Of a stretch of DNA of 64,000 nucleotides, positions 52,859 to 62,392 are shown in pieces; the first letter of the stretch is position 1; each line of letters opens with the position of its first letter. Source of the stretch: Massilimicrobiota sp. An134 (GTDB lineage Bacteria; Bacillota_I; Bacilli_A; Erysipelotrichales; Coprobacillaceae); the NCBI RefSeq assembly GCF_002160815.1, contig NZ_NFLH01000012.1, positions 1 through 64,000 on the forward strand, in the 5' to 3' direction. The position numbers were made by a program, and so were the translations under genes. The notes beneath the pieces are model-generated. The model was not told the origin of the DNA and made no database searches. It saw only the letters and a program-made list of their open reading frames with translations.

Positions 52859-54868
52859 TTAATCAACATATTCATTATTCACCTGTAATTTCTCTTGAAT
52901 CTTACATACAATTCCCTGATATTCATGATTTTGTATATAATCATGTATAATTTCATCGGCATCTTTTCTTGCAATTGATAAAATAGGAAAATCTTTCATT
53001 ATATCAGCAACTAAAAAAGTTGGTAAACCACTTTGTCGTTGGCCTAAAACTTCCCCAGGTCCTCTAAGTTTTAAATCATATAATGATATTTCAAATCCAT
53101 CATGACTCTTTTCTAAATATTTCAATCGCTCAATGGCTTCCTTTGACGATGATGAACTCATTAAATAACAATAAGCCTGCTCCTGTCCTCGCCCAATACG
53201 TCCACGCAATTGATGTAATTGACTCATTCCAAATCGCTCTGCATTATAAATAACCATCATATTTGCATTCTTAACATCTACTCCTACTTCTACAACTGTC
53301 GTAGATACTAAAATCTGAATTGTGTTATTCAAAAAGCCATTCATCACTTTTTCTTTTTCGTCTTCTTTCATCTGTCCATGTAATAATCCAACATTGTATT
53401 GAGTTTGAAAATACTTTTGCATAGCCTTAGCAATCTGTGAGGCACTCTTTGCTTCTAAATTTTCACTATCCTCCACTAACGGACATATCACATAGCATTG
53501 TCCTCCTTGAGCCAAATATGATTTTAAATGTTTTAATATCGGCTTCATCGAAGACGAGTGAATATATTGTGTTTTCACTGGCAAGCGCCCTTGAGGCATT
53601 GTTTTGATTGTCGATACATCCATATCACCATACATAGAAATAGCTAGCGTACGTGGTATAGGTGTTGCACTCATAATTAAAAAATCAACCTGCTGACCTT
53701 TATTTTTTAAAGCCTTACGTTGCATAACACCAAAACGATGCTGTTCATCAGTAATCACAAATCCTAAATTATGGTAAACAACTTTTTTTTGAAATAAAGC
53801 ATGTGTCCCAACCACAATATCTGCCTCTCCACTTTGGATAGCCTGATAAACACGTTCTTTTTCTTTCAATGACAATGAACCTGTTAATAACTCTATATGG
53901 ACATCTGTATTTTCAAAGAAACGGCTTAATGTCTGATAATGCTGAGTCGCTAAAATTTCTGTTGGTGCCATTAAAGCTCCTTGATAACCAGCTAAGTAAT
54001 TGGCATATAAAGCTACAGAGCTGACAACTGTTTTTCCACTACCAACATCACCCTGTAAAAAGCGATACATCATCTGTGGACTTTTTAAATCTTCTACAAT
54101 CTCTTTAATAGCCGTCTGCTGATCTTTGGTAAGAGCAAAAGGCAATGATAATATCAATGATTGTAATTGTGTTACATCAAAATCTTTCGCAATCCCCATT
54201 TCTTGAGTACGTTGTTGCTTCATCAATTGCATTGTTAATTGAAATTTTAAGAATTCTTCATATTTTAAATATTTCAACGCTTCTTGAACATCTTTTTTAT
54301 TTTCTGGAAAATGAATACAATACAAAGCACTTTCCTTTCGAATCAAATGATGTTGAATGCGGTATTTTTCAGGAATAAAATCATCAAATTCATGATTTAA
54401 TAAAGACAATGCTTTTTTGACATATTGTCTAAAAGATTTTTGCGTTATTCCATCTTTTAAAGAATAGACTGAATAAATACCAGATATGTCTTGTAATGAC
54501 TTGATTTTAATATCAGATGCCGTAATACGATGATTGACGCATTTACCAATGATTGTTATGGTTGTTCCTAGCTTTAAATGTTGCCTTAAAAAATGACGAT
54601 TAAAAATAGACACCTGAAAATGTTGTAAATACTTATCTTCGACTTCAAAACTCATTCTAGACATTTTACCCTTAAAAAAAATCTTAACTGGTGAAATGAC
54701 AGTCGCTTCAATAATCAGATGTTCATCCTCATCAGTGGGATATTTTTCTTCAATCACTTCATAACGATAAGGATACTGATAAATCAAGTCTTCCAAAGTT
54801 GTTATATTCATTGAAGCTAAAATTTCTAAACGTCGAGATGTCGTTTTTAATAATTTTATATCTGTCAT
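52859..54868 (-). CDS. recG: ATP-dependent DNA helicase RecG
   Basis: 669-aa superfamily 2 helicase that remodels stalled forks. N-terminal OB wedge domain, Walker A QGDVGSGKTVVS near residue 272, DEQH box VITDEQHRFG, motif III MSATPIPRTLA, and helicase C motif VEVGVDVKNA and QLRGRIGRGQ. The C-terminal TRG motif region is present. Lies 36 bp upstream of plsX, as in Bacillus. Confidence 0.95.
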   Translation of the reverse strand: MTDIKLLKTTSRRLEILASMNITTLEDLIYQYPYRYEVIEEKYPTDEDEHLIIEATVISPVKIFFKGKMSRMSFEVEDKYLQHFQVSIFNRHFLRQHLKLGTTITIIGKCVNHRITASDIKIKSLQDISGIYSVYSLKDGITQKSFRQYVKKALSLLNHEFDDFIPEKYRIQHHLIRKESALYCIHFPENKKDVQEALKYLKYEEFLKFQLTMQLMKQQRTQEMGIAKDFDVTQLQSLILSLPFALTKDQQTAIKEIVEDLKSPQMMYRFLQGDVGSGKTVVSSVALYANYLAGYQGALMAPTEILATQHYQTLSRFFENTDVHIELLTGSLSLKEKERVYQAIQSGEADIVVGTHALFQKKVVYHNLGFVITDEQHRFGVMQRKALKNKGQQVDFLIMSATPIPRTLAISMYGDMDVSTIKTMPQGRLPVKTQYIHSSSMKPILKHLKSYLAQGGQCYVICPLVEDSENLEAKSASQIAKAMQKYFQTQYNVGLLHGQMKEDEKEKVMNGFLNNTIQILVSTTVVEVGVDVKNANMMVIYNAERFGMSQLHQLRGRIGRGQEQAYCYLMSSSSSKEAIERLKYLEKSHDGFEISLYDLKLRGPGEVLGQRQSGLPTFLVADIMKDFPILSIARKDADEIIHDYIQNHEYQGIVCKIQEKLQVNNEYVD

Positions 54869-54902
54869 ATTCTCACCACCTGTCGTTTATTGTACCATAA
54901 AT

Positions 54903-54938
54903 TCAAAAAAAAGATACTCATTTAGAATATCTTTCATT
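54903..54938 (-). terminator. Terminator after AEC transporter gene
   Basis: Stem AAAGATATTC/GAGTATCTTT followed by TTTTTT on the minus strand. Confidence 0.65.
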
Positions 54939-54941
54939 TGA

Positions 54942-55853
54942 TTAAATAAAAATCAATAACAATGTAATCATACAGACAATAGAGATAATGATACTTAAAG
55001 AATTTGCTGTTGCAGGCATATCACCACTATAGCCAATTTTTTGACTAAACACAGCTGAAACTGTTGATAAAGGGGCACAAAGAGCCATAGTTAATATTTC
55101 TTTAGCTAATAATGGCAATGGTAATACAATGAAAATGATACCTGATAAAATCAAAGTGCCAACAATTCTTAACACTATAATTTTGACAACATGATATGCT
55201 TCACTATGTGAGACTTTGATTTCAAGCATTAAACCAATCATCATCATGGCTAAAAAGCTATTTCCTGCGCCAATAGTCGTTGCCATTGAAAGAATATATG
55301 ATGGAAATTCAATTTGAAATATTGCCATTATAAAAATCAATAAATAGACATCAAATGGAATAGAAGAAAAAAGTTTTTTTAAAACATCCTTTAAATGAAA
55401 ATCACTTTGACCACTGGCAACATGATCGGCTAAAGCATACGTAATCCCTAATCCCATTAATGCATTTCCAATATCAAATGAACATAAATAAACGACTCCC
55501 ATACCAGGGAAAAAAGATTGAACAAATGGTAATACAAAATTTCCAATATTATACCCCGATACATTAATCATATATGTTCCTTTGATAACAGGACGTTCTT
55601 TATAAGCAAATCCATAACCAACGAGAATCATAATAACATTAGATAAAATACCTACAGCTATCAATATAAGAATTGTCATATCTAATGTAATTCCATTGGC
55701 ACTTGTTAATAAAGCACATGGCAATGTCACATTCATAATAATGGTTGCTAAAATATTTGCATCACTCTTTTTTAAAACTTTCACTTTTTTTAAAAAGTAT
55801 GCAATCACAATAATCAAAATAAAAGTTAATGATGTTATCAAAACGTCAAACAT
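54942..55853 (-). CDS. AEC family transporter
   Basis: 303-aa membrane protein of the auxin efflux carrier superfamily with ten or so spans, organised as two similar halves. MNVTLPCALLTSANG and GYNIGNFVLPF hold the conserved Pro and Asn positions. Members export organic acids such as malate; substrate unknown. ATG at 55853 follows AGGGG; codons upstream to 55910 lack a site. Confidence 0.82.
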   Translation of the reverse strand: MFDVLITSLTFILIIVIAYFLKKVKVLKKSDANILATIIMNVTLPCALLTSANGITLDMTILILIAVGILSNVIMILVGYGFAYKERPVIKGTYMINVSGYNIGNFVLPFVQSFFPGMGVVYLCSFDIGNALMGLGITYALADHVASGQSDFHLKDVLKKLFSSIPFDVYLLIFIMAIFQIEFPSYILSMATTIGAGNSFLAMMMIGLMLEIKVSHSEAYHVVKIIVLRIVGTLILSGIIFIVLPLPLLAKEILTMALCAPLSTVSAVFSQKIGYSGDMPATANSLSIIISIVCMITLLLIFI

Positions 55854-55981
55854 TTTTCCCCTTCTTTCTTCATGCATTATAGCACTTTTATTATAAAAAA
55901 GATAAAACAAGCAAAAAATGAAAATTTTTTGTAAAATATATAATGTTTGATATAATAAAAGAAACGATAAGGAGGATATAT

Positions 55982-56764
55982 ATGATTAAGGCAATCTTTT
56001 TTGATATAGATGGTACATTAGCCAGTTTCAAAACTCATCAAATCCCTGATTCAACTTTTTATACTTTAAATAAACTCAAAGATAATGGAATCAAACTCTT
56101 TATTGCAACTGGAAGAGGAAAAGATGGTTTAGATATTTTACAAGGTTTCCCCTTTGATGGCTATATTACATTAAATGGGCAATATTGTTTTACAAATGAT
56201 GAACTGATTTATGAAAACACAATTGATTCTCAGGATATTCAGGCTTTATTAGAATATTTAAAAGAAAAACCATTTCCTTGTGGTTTTACTGAAGAACATA
56301 CCAAATATTTTAATATGCGTAATCATCTTGTTGATGAAATCCATGCAATCACACATAACGATGATCATCCTGCTCGTGATTGCAGTCAGGTTATCCATAA
56401 AAAGATATATCAATGTATGTGCTTTGTTGATGAAAATGAGGAAAAGGAATTATTAAAAGTCATGCCCCATTGTCATGCTTCAAGATGGTATCCCACTTTC
56501 TGTGATATTTCACCGATAGGTGGTTCTAAACAACATGGAATTGATGAATTCTTAAAACATTATCATATTGATTTATCCCAAACTATGGCTTTTGGCGATG
56601 GTGGAAATGATATTCCTATGTTAAAGCATGTTGCTATAAGTGTTGCAATGGGAAATGCCAGTGATGAAGTCAAGGCTATTGCTGATTATATAACGGATGA
56701 TGTTGATCATGATGGTATTTTGAATGCCTGTGTTCATTTTCAATTATGCCAAAAACAAGAATAA
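55982..56764 (+). CDS. Cof-type HAD phosphatase
   Basis: 260-aa HAD hydrolase. AIFFDIDGTLASF holds the nucleophile Asp, ATGRGKDG is motif II, and FGDGGNDIPML is motif IV. Phosphosugar or cofactor phosphatase; substrate unknown. AAGGAGGATATAT precedes the ATG. A second Cof paralogue is at 41724. Confidence 0.88.
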   Translation: MIKAIFFDIDGTLASFKTHQIPDSTFYTLNKLKDNGIKLFIATGRGKDGLDILQGFPFDGYITLNGQYCFTNDELIYENTIDSQDIQALLEYLKEKPFPCGFTEEHTKYFNMRNHLVDEIHAITHNDDHPARDCSQVIHKKIYQCMCFVDENEEKELLKVMPHCHASRWYPTFCDISPIGGSKQHGIDEFLKHYHIDLSQTMAFGDGGNDIPMLKHVAISVAMGNASDEVKAIADYITDDVDHDGILNACVHFQLCQKQE

Positions 56765-56788
56765 GACATGAGCTTATTCTTGTTTTTA
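56751..56788. terminator. Bidirectional terminator
   Basis: Stem AAAAACAAGAATAAG/CTTATTCTTGTTTTT, 15 bp and perfect, between the converging HAD and PPK2 genes. Confidence 0.85.
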
Positions 56789-56790
56789 TA

Positions 56791-58260
56791 TTATCCTAAT
56801 CTCTTTTCAATTTCACGAATGACAATTTTCATCGCTTTAATACGTGCATATTTTTTATCTACTGATTCTAATACATACCATGGTGCAAACACTGTATTTG
56901 TTTTTTGAAGCATTTCTTCAATAGCATTTTCATATAAATCCCATTTTTCACGATTACGCCAATCTTCTTCGGTAATTTTCCATTGTTTTTCAGGTGTATT
57001 TTGACGCTCAGTAAAACGTTCTAATTGTGTCTGGTTATCAATCTGTACCCAGAATTTAATAACAATAGCACCCCAGTCATAAAGTTCTTTTTCAAATTCA
57101 TTCATTTCATTATAAGCACGTTGCCAGTCATTTTCACTACAAAATCCTTCTAATCTTTCAACCATAACACGGCCATACCATGTTCTATCAAAAATGGCAA
57201 TATGTCCGTCCTTTGGTAAACGTTTATAAAAACGCCATAAATAATGTCTATTCAATTCACTTTTATCAGGAGCTGCTATAGGATAAACTGTATATCCACG
57301 AGGATCCAATCCAGAAGTGACTCTCTTGATATTTCCACCTTTACCAGCTGCATCCCAACCCTCATAGGCAATAATCACAGGTATTTTTTTACGATAAAGT
57401 TTATTATGCAACTTCATTAATTTTTTACGACATTTTTTTAATTCTCTACGATATGTTTCTTCACTAATGTTAACACTCAAATCATAATCTTCTAAGTGAA
57501 TTTTCTCTCTCATCTCAAAAACATTGTCAATCAGTGGTGCATCCTGTTTTTCATGTTCTAGACGTTCTTGAATACAGCTCATTAATGTTTCAAGCACCTG
57601 TAATTGAGCTAATTTTTTATTTGTTGCATCAATAATATACCAAGGAGCATATGGGTCATTTGTCGCATTCATATATTCATCATATAAACTTAAGTATTCA
57701 TCATAATGTTTATTTTGCCATAAATCCTCATCACTGACACGCCATTTTGTATTCTTGTTTTTCAACAACTTATGTGTACGTGTTGCCTGTTCCAATTGAG
57801 AAATATGGAAAAAGAATTTAATCACTATATAACCATTATCTACTAAAGTTCTTTCAAACTTCTGTATACTTTTAATTCTTTGGTAATATTGTTTTTTTGA
57901 AATTTGTTTATGCATATACTCTCTTGTGACATCATTCATCCAACCATGGTCATAAAATGTGGCCATTCCATTTTCTGGAATGCGTAAAAAATAACGATAT
58001 AAGAAAGGTTTTCTTTGTTCATCTTCACTTATCTTATTCATTGTTTCAACATTATAAAAACGGGGATCCATATTTTGAATCACTTTGCCAAGCGTTGTCC
58101 CAATTCCAGATGCTCCCCATCCTTCAAATAAAACTACAACAGGTAATTTCTTTTCTTTTAATAACATCTGTTTCTTAGACAACTCAAGTTTTGCATTTTC
58201 TAAACATTCTTCAATATCAGGTGCAATTTCTATTTGTTCAAATTGATAATCTCTTAACAT
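56791..58260 (-). CDS. Tandem PPK2 polyphosphate phosphotransferase (Pap-like)
   Basis: 489-aa protein with two PPK2 domains. The second (about residues 270-489) has an intact P-loop, GWDAAGKGGNIKR, and the lid FDRTWYGRVMVER. The first (about 30-250) has GWGASGIGTT, in which the lysine is replaced, and YDHGWMNDVTREY in the lid, so it is probably inactive. The layout matches polyphosphate:AMP phosphotransferase, which makes ADP from AMP. ATG at 58260 follows GAGGAGG. A CRE-like site lies 43 bp upstream. Confidence 0.88.
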   Translation of the reverse strand: MLRDYQFEQIEIAPDIEECLENAKLELSKKQMLLKEKKLPVVVLFEGWGASGIGTTLGKVIQNMDPRFYNVETMNKISEDEQRKPFLYRYFLRIPENGMATFYDHGWMNDVTREYMHKQISKKQYYQRIKSIQKFERTLVDNGYIVIKFFFHISQLEQATRTHKLLKNKNTKWRVSDEDLWQNKHYDEYLSLYDEYMNATNDPYAPWYIIDATNKKLAQLQVLETLMSCIQERLEHEKQDAPLIDNVFEMREKIHLEDYDLSVNISEETYRRELKKCRKKLMKLHNKLYRKKIPVIIAYEGWDAAGKGGNIKRVTSGLDPRGYTVYPIAAPDKSELNRHYLWRFYKRLPKDGHIAIFDRTWYGRVMVERLEGFCSENDWQRAYNEMNEFEKELYDWGAIVIKFWVQIDNQTQLERFTERQNTPEKQWKITEEDWRNREKWDLYENAIEEMLQKTNTVFAPWYVLESVDKKYARIKAMKIVIREIEKRLG

Positions 58261-58302
58261 ACTTTTCCTCCTCACCTACATATTTATATTTTATCACTTT
58301 TA

Positions 58303-58316
58303 TGTAAGCGCTTAAA
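58303..58316 (-). promoter_or_regulatory. CRE-like CcpA site upstream of PPK2 gene
   Basis: TGTAAGCGCTTAAA matches the catabolite-responsive consensus TGWAARCGYTWNCW at 13 of 14 positions and contains the palindrome TAAGCGCTTA. Confidence 0.5.
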
Positions 58317-58342
58317 GAAAAATATAAATTGATCAAATAATA

Positions 58343-58382
58343 ATTAAAAACACTACCTATTGATTTCCAATACTGTAGTGTT
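58343..58382 (-). terminator. Terminator after PHP gene
   Basis: Stem AACACTAC/GTAGTGTT followed by TTTAATTATT on the minus strand. Confidence 0.7.
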
Positions 58383-58390
58383 TCATTCTA

Positions 58391-59281
58391 TTAAATAAGA
58401 TGATGAGCTTTTAAGCAATCTTCCATTTCCTGTGGATTTAAGCAACCATTTTCTCCTAAATGAATAGATGGTTTTGTCTTACCATGAAAATCACTTCCAC
58501 ATGTATACAAGACATTTAGTTCTTTAGCTTTATTGTAGAAATATTCATTTGTTTCTGTTGTATGATAACTTGAAAAACATTCTACTCCATCTAATCCTAA
58601 TGCCACCATTTCATCAAACAGTTCAAACTGTCCTTTTAAATTATTACCAGGATGAGCCAACAGGGCAACTCCACCATGTTGATGAATCAATTGTATAGTT
58701 TCTTCTAAAGTTGGAAAATGTATTTCTGTATAACATGGTTTCCCTTGGGCATAATAATCCCAATAAAAATTCACATAGGGATTATCACTTCTTTCTCCAC
58801 CTTGACGATAGGGTTTTAATAATTCATGATCATCATATCGTGAATCATTTAATAAGGCTTCACCAAACATTTCGCCTGTATAAACACCATTTGTTGATAA
58901 TGCATCTAATTGTTCTTTTTTCAAATCAAATCCTAAGGCATTCGTTAATTCTAATTTCTTCATACTGCATGCAATTTCCTGTTTTTCAATATCTTCACCT
59001 AATTGATTAAAGACTTCCTGATTATCAATACCATATCCTAACACATGTAAATTAACACCTTTATATGTACAATCAATTTCAATTGCAGGAATATATGTCA
59101 TTCCTAATTCATCTGCATGTTTTTTTGCTTCCTCATTTGCTTTTACCCAGTTATGATCAGCAATAGCTATGATTTTCACACCTGCCTCATGACACATATC
59201 TACTAACTGTGTTGGTGTATATTCTCCATCATCGCTATACATACTATGCATATGTAAATCAATATAACTCTTTGTCATCAT
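58391..59281 (-). CDS. PHP-domain phosphoesterase
   Basis: 296-aa metal-dependent phosphoesterase of the TrpH/YciV type. DLHMHSMYSDDG (two His), AIADHNWV, IEIDCTYKGVNLHVLGYGID, LLAHPGNN and TCGSDFHGK give the His/Asp metal ligands in family order. Homologues degrade short RNA or nucleoside 3',5'-bisphosphate. It overlaps the ROK gene by 23 bp; AGGAGG precedes the ATG. Confidence 0.88.
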   Translation of the reverse strand: MMTKSYIDLHMHSMYSDDGEYTPTQLVDMCHEAGVKIIAIADHNWVKANEEAKKHADELGMTYIPAIEIDCTYKGVNLHVLGYGIDNQEVFNQLGEDIEKQEIACSMKKLELTNALGFDLKKEQLDALSTNGVYTGEMFGEALLNDSRYDDHELLKPYRQGGERSDNPYVNFYWDYYAQGKPCYTEIHFPTLEETIQLIHQHGGVALLAHPGNNLKGQFELFDEMVALGLDGVECFSSYHTTETNEYFYNKAKELNVLYTCGSDFHGKTKPSIHLGENGCLNPQEMEDCLKAHHLI

Positions 59282-60224
59282 TCTTCTCCTCCTCTAATAT
59301 TTTTTGAATACTCATTTGATAAAGCCCATCTTCTATCAATGAACCCATATTCTTTACATGAATCATACGTGGTCTATGTTTAAATGGAATCGTATTGAGA
59401 TGAAAATCATCTAAACAATCAATAACATCACTACAAATCCCAATCATTTCTGGATTGAAAACACAACAAAGTGTCGATAACTGTTTTTCTAGTAATTCTT
59501 TAGGTTGAGTTTCAAGCATTTGATTTTGTTGCTCAGATGTATAAAACGGTAAATATCTCAACTCTCCCGCAAAATGCGTAAAACCGTTATATAACTTTCC
59601 ATTAATAATCATTCCACATCCTATATATTGAACTGCTGGCTGATAAACAAATGCCAAATGCTGACATTTTGGATATTGATGATAAAAACCAATACTGGTA
59701 ATATTAACATCATTTTCTAAAATGATTTGATTCTTATAAAAATCACGAATCATCTCTAAAAGATTCACATTTTCAAACAATTCAAAGTCACACACATCAA
59801 TATATCCATCATGACAGACACCAGGAATACTTAAACAAATCATTGTTATAGAAGAGTCAGCAGATAAAAACTTCTTCATTAATAAGATCAATTCATCCAC
59901 TTGTCCATATAATGAAGAAACTGTTTGAGATGAAATAACCTGATTAAAAAGATTCACATTCTGACAAATAAATTCATAACCATTGATTTGTCTTTTTAAA
60001 ATCATTTTTAATATATGACGATAATCTTTATTCAAAACATACTGTTTTGATTTTCGTCCTCCTGTTGATGCATTTTCACCTATAAAAAATATTTCTTGAT
60101 TTTTTAATAGCTCCTGTAAAATATTTGTCATGGATGATAACGATAATTGTGTTACATCAGATAACTGTGTTTTCGTCCATATGTTTCCATCATAAAAACA
60201 TTGTCTTACTTTTTGAATATTCAT
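59259..60224 (-). CDS. ROK-family transcriptional regulator
   Basis: 321-aa repressor-type ROK protein: N-terminal winged helix (TKTQLSDVTQLSLSSMTNILQELL) followed by GENASTGGRKSKQY and a ROK domain. The ROK domain lacks the usual DxGxT phosphate loop and the CxCGxxGC zinc motif, so it should not be a kinase. Start uncertain: ATG at 60224 is used because the helix-turn-helix begins there, but a TTG at 60299 in the same frame would give 346 aa. Translation is coupled to the PHP gene. Confidence 0.75.
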   Translation of the reverse strand: MNIQKVRQCFYDGNIWTKTQLSDVTQLSLSSMTNILQELLKNQEIFFIGENASTGGRKSKQYVLNKDYRHILKMILKRQINGYEFICQNVNLFNQVISSQTVSSLYGQVDELILLMKKFLSADSSITMICLSIPGVCHDGYIDVCDFELFENVNLLEMIRDFYKNQIILENDVNITSIGFYHQYPKCQHLAFVYQPAVQYIGCGMIINGKLYNGFTHFAGELRYLPFYTSEQQNQMLETQPKELLEKQLSTLCCVFNPEMIGICSDVIDCLDDFHLNTIPFKHRPRMIHVKNMGSLIEDGLYQMSIQKILEEEKNDDKELY

Positions 60225-60504
60225 GTATTTTAAATCTTTAACTTTTGACAAAATATCACGCTTTCTATTTAAACTCCAATTCTTTGATAAAAGATTCAAT
60301 CACTTTCGTTAAGTCTTGTTGAAAGTTATTATTATCATATCATAGATTCTTATTTATTCATATAAATTTCAACTTATGAAAAAAATATCTGTATATACCA
60401 GATAAATAATATTTTCATCTTCATTTCTTCAATCACTTTGTTATATAAGTCATTTACCACACTCAAAATTCAAATAGGAACATATGATAATTATGGTGAT
60501 GACA

Positions 60505-60807
60505 ATGTCCTTAACTTTTATTCATCCTATCGCACTTGATGGTTTAGCTGTTTTATTGGTTGCCCCTTTAACAGAAAGTTTATCCGTTGATGAACAAGCT
60601 GTTGTTGGTGCCTTTTTCAATGTACTTGGTGATTTATTAGCTCTTAACAGCAGTTATCTTTCTTCCTTTCAGACAACAGATAGTCAATCCAATGAACAAG
60701 ACTCAAACTCTCAAGAAGATAATCAGCATAATAAATATGATCTTTTAAAGAAAAGCTTTCAAAAGTTAGAAGAAGAATTAAATAAAATCAAACAAGATAA
60801 AGAATAA
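60505..60807 (+). CDS. Small membrane protein with charged tail
   Basis: About 100 aa, not recognised. A moderately hydrophobic N-terminal half (FIHPIALDGLAVLLVAPL, then AVVGAFFNVLGDLLAL) is followed by a Gln/Ser/Asn/Asp-rich linker and a helix of Lys, Leu and Glu likely to be a coiled coil. It may be a surface or membrane-associated protein. ATG at 60505 follows GGTGATG; an in-frame ATG at 60484 is also possible. Confidence 0.6.
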   Translation: MSLTFIHPIALDGLAVLLVAPLTESLSVDEQAVVGAFFNVLGDLLALNSSYLSSFQTTDSQSNEQDSNSQEDNQHNKYDLLKKSFQKLEEELNKIKQDKE

Positions 60808-60899
60808 TAAAATTCAGTATTATGTATTTTTAGTCATAAATATAGAGACCTTTAAATGATAATCAAAACCATAAAATTCTGTCTTGTCTAAAAAAATAG

Positions 60900-61541
60900 C
60901 TAATATTTATAAACATTATTCAATTGATCATAATATTCATCTAATATTCTTGCTAATTCTTTTGGATTGTCTTCATTAACAACATGACCTGTTTCTTTAA
61001 TAATGATGAATTCTGATTGTTGAATATTTTGAGAGAAAAAATAAGCTGATTTCATATTGGCTTTGTCTTTTTCTCCACAAATAATAAACGTTGGACATTT
61101 AATCACATTGACTTTATGGCTAAAATCTAAATCCTTCATTGTATTTCCTAAAATAAATGTATCTTTTTTATTGAAAGCCATATTCTTAAATGTTGATTCT
61201 AGCAAGAATCTAAAAATAATATTTTGAATACGAAACATGATTTTCGGTACTTTATGCGGTGTTCCAATAAGGACTAATGACTTTACTTTATCAGGGTATT
61301 CTATAGTATAGTTCAAAGCTAATATTCCACCTAATGAAAGTCCACATAAATCAATTTGTCCCTCAATTTCATGACAGTACTCAACAAATGAAGAATATAA
61401 ATGAGAATAGCTTGCTTCTTTCCCATTGAGGATTGTCGATAAATCAGGACATAGTATGTCTTTGTTGTTATGCATATTCTTAACGACTTCATTCCAGCTG
61501 CTACCTTTATGCCCAGATCCATGAATAAATACTTTTGTCAT
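60900..61541 (-). CDS. Alpha/beta hydrolase
   Basis: 213-aa hydrolase. Oxyanion motif HGSGHKGSSW near residue 7, nucleophile Ser in LCGLSLGGILALN near 69, catalytic Asp in CGEKDKANM near 154, and His in ETGHVVNED near 184. Esterase or lactonase; substrate unknown. A perfect palindrome lies 23 bp upstream and matches the TetR sites, so it is probably repressed by the TetR protein encoded upstream. Confidence 0.87.
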   Translation of the reverse strand: MTKVFIHGSGHKGSSWNEVVKNMHNNKDILCPDLSTILNGKEASYSHLYSSFVEYCHEIEGQIDLCGLSLGGILALNYTIEYPDKVKSLVLIGTPHKVPKIMFRIQNIIFRFLLESTFKNMAFNKKDTFILGNTMKDLDFSHKVNVIKCPTFIICGEKDKANMKSAYFFSQNIQQSEFIIIKETGHVVNEDNPKELARILDEYYDQLNNVYKY

Positions 61542-61563
61542 TTTTCTTCCTCCTACTCATAGC

Positions 61564-61584
61564 ATACATACTTTAAGTATGTAT
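61564..61584. promoter_or_regulatory. TetR operator 1 (hydrolase promoter)
   Basis: Perfect 21-bp palindrome with core ACATACT-TTA-AGTATGT. Two related sites flank the tetR promoter. Confidence 0.75.
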
Positions 61585-61585
61585 A

Positions 61586-61622
61586 ATTTTATTTAAAATT
61601 GCCTTATCATAAGGCAATGTTT
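61586..61622 (-). terminator. Hairpin after tetR
   Basis: Stem TTGCCTTAT/ATAAGGCAA followed by TTTTAAAT on the minus strand, just after the tetR stop; weak T-tract. Confidence 0.5.
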
Positions 61623-62252
61623 TTATTTATAATATGGTAACTTATCAATTTTTTCGATCATCTCTTCATCAAAAAGTGGTAACCCCATCTTTCCTAGCAT
61701 AACAGTAACAAACTTATAACGATTCTTGATGTCATCAACATTACCAGGGAACAGTGATGGTATCATCCATAAATCAGTTAATATGAAGAGTTCTGCTAAT
61801 TCTTTTGGCTGTTCTGTTTTTATAGAACCATCTTCCTGTCCTTCTTGAATCAACTCCAACCAATAGGGAAGCAAATTCTGATAGTTAGATTCAAACATTT
61901 TCGCTAAGATTTGAGGATTCTCTAAAAGAGGTAATGCCTGATTAGTTAATTCTACCATCTGTTCATTAGACTGATTGAGTTTGATTGCTAATTTCATTTT
62001 CTCTAGACCGTTTAGATCATTTCGTTTTTTGACTATCTCAAAAGGATTATTATGAATGAACATAGTTTCACCTAATTTATTCATGATTTCTTCTTTAGAT
62101 TCAAAATGATGATAGATAGCACCTTTTGTCATACCTAACTCATCTGCTATATCTTGAATTTTTGTGTTGTCATACCCCTTTTCTAAAAATAGTCGCTTAG
62201 AAACTTCTAATATTTTACCGACTGTAACTTCAGGATGTTTATTTCTAGCCAT
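61623..62252 (-). CDS. TetR/AcrR family transcriptional regulator
   Basis: 209-aa repressor-type protein. N-terminal helix-turn-helix: RLFLEKGYDNTKIQDIADELGMTKGAIYHHFESKEEI, with the recognition helix MTKGAIYHHF near residues 43-52. The C-terminal ligand domain is not diagnostic. ATG at 62252 follows GAGGTGGG; the GTG at 62261 lies inside that site. Three palindromes in adjacent promoters are its likely operators. Confidence 0.88.
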   Translation of the reverse strand: MARNKHPEVTVGKILEVSKRLFLEKGYDNTKIQDIADELGMTKGAIYHHFESKEEIMNKLGETMFIHNNPFEIVKKRNDLNGLEKMKLAIKLNQSNEQMVELTNQALPLLENPQILAKMFESNYQNLLPYWLELIQEGQEDGSIKTEQPKELAELFILTDLWMIPSLFPGNVDDIKNRYKFVTVMLGKMGLPLFDEEMIEKIDKLPYYK

Positions 62253-62264
62253 GCTTCCCACCTC

Positions 62265-62337
62265 TTACATACTCTTGGTATGTATAATTATATATAAAAA
62301 ACAAAAAAGAGTCAATTTAAACATACTCAAAGTATCT
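62265..62337 (-). promoter_or_regulatory. tetR promoter with two operator copies
   Basis: Operators ACATACT-CTT-GGTATGT (62267-62283) and ACATACT-CAA-AGTATCT (62321-62337) flank a promoter: TTGACT and TATAAT, 17-bp spacer, between 62286 and 62316 on the minus strand. The first covers the start point. Confidence 0.75.
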
Positions 62338-62392
62338 TTGTTAAATAAGATATTTTATCTTCAATTAACTCAATTTTGTTCTTTTTGTTTTT

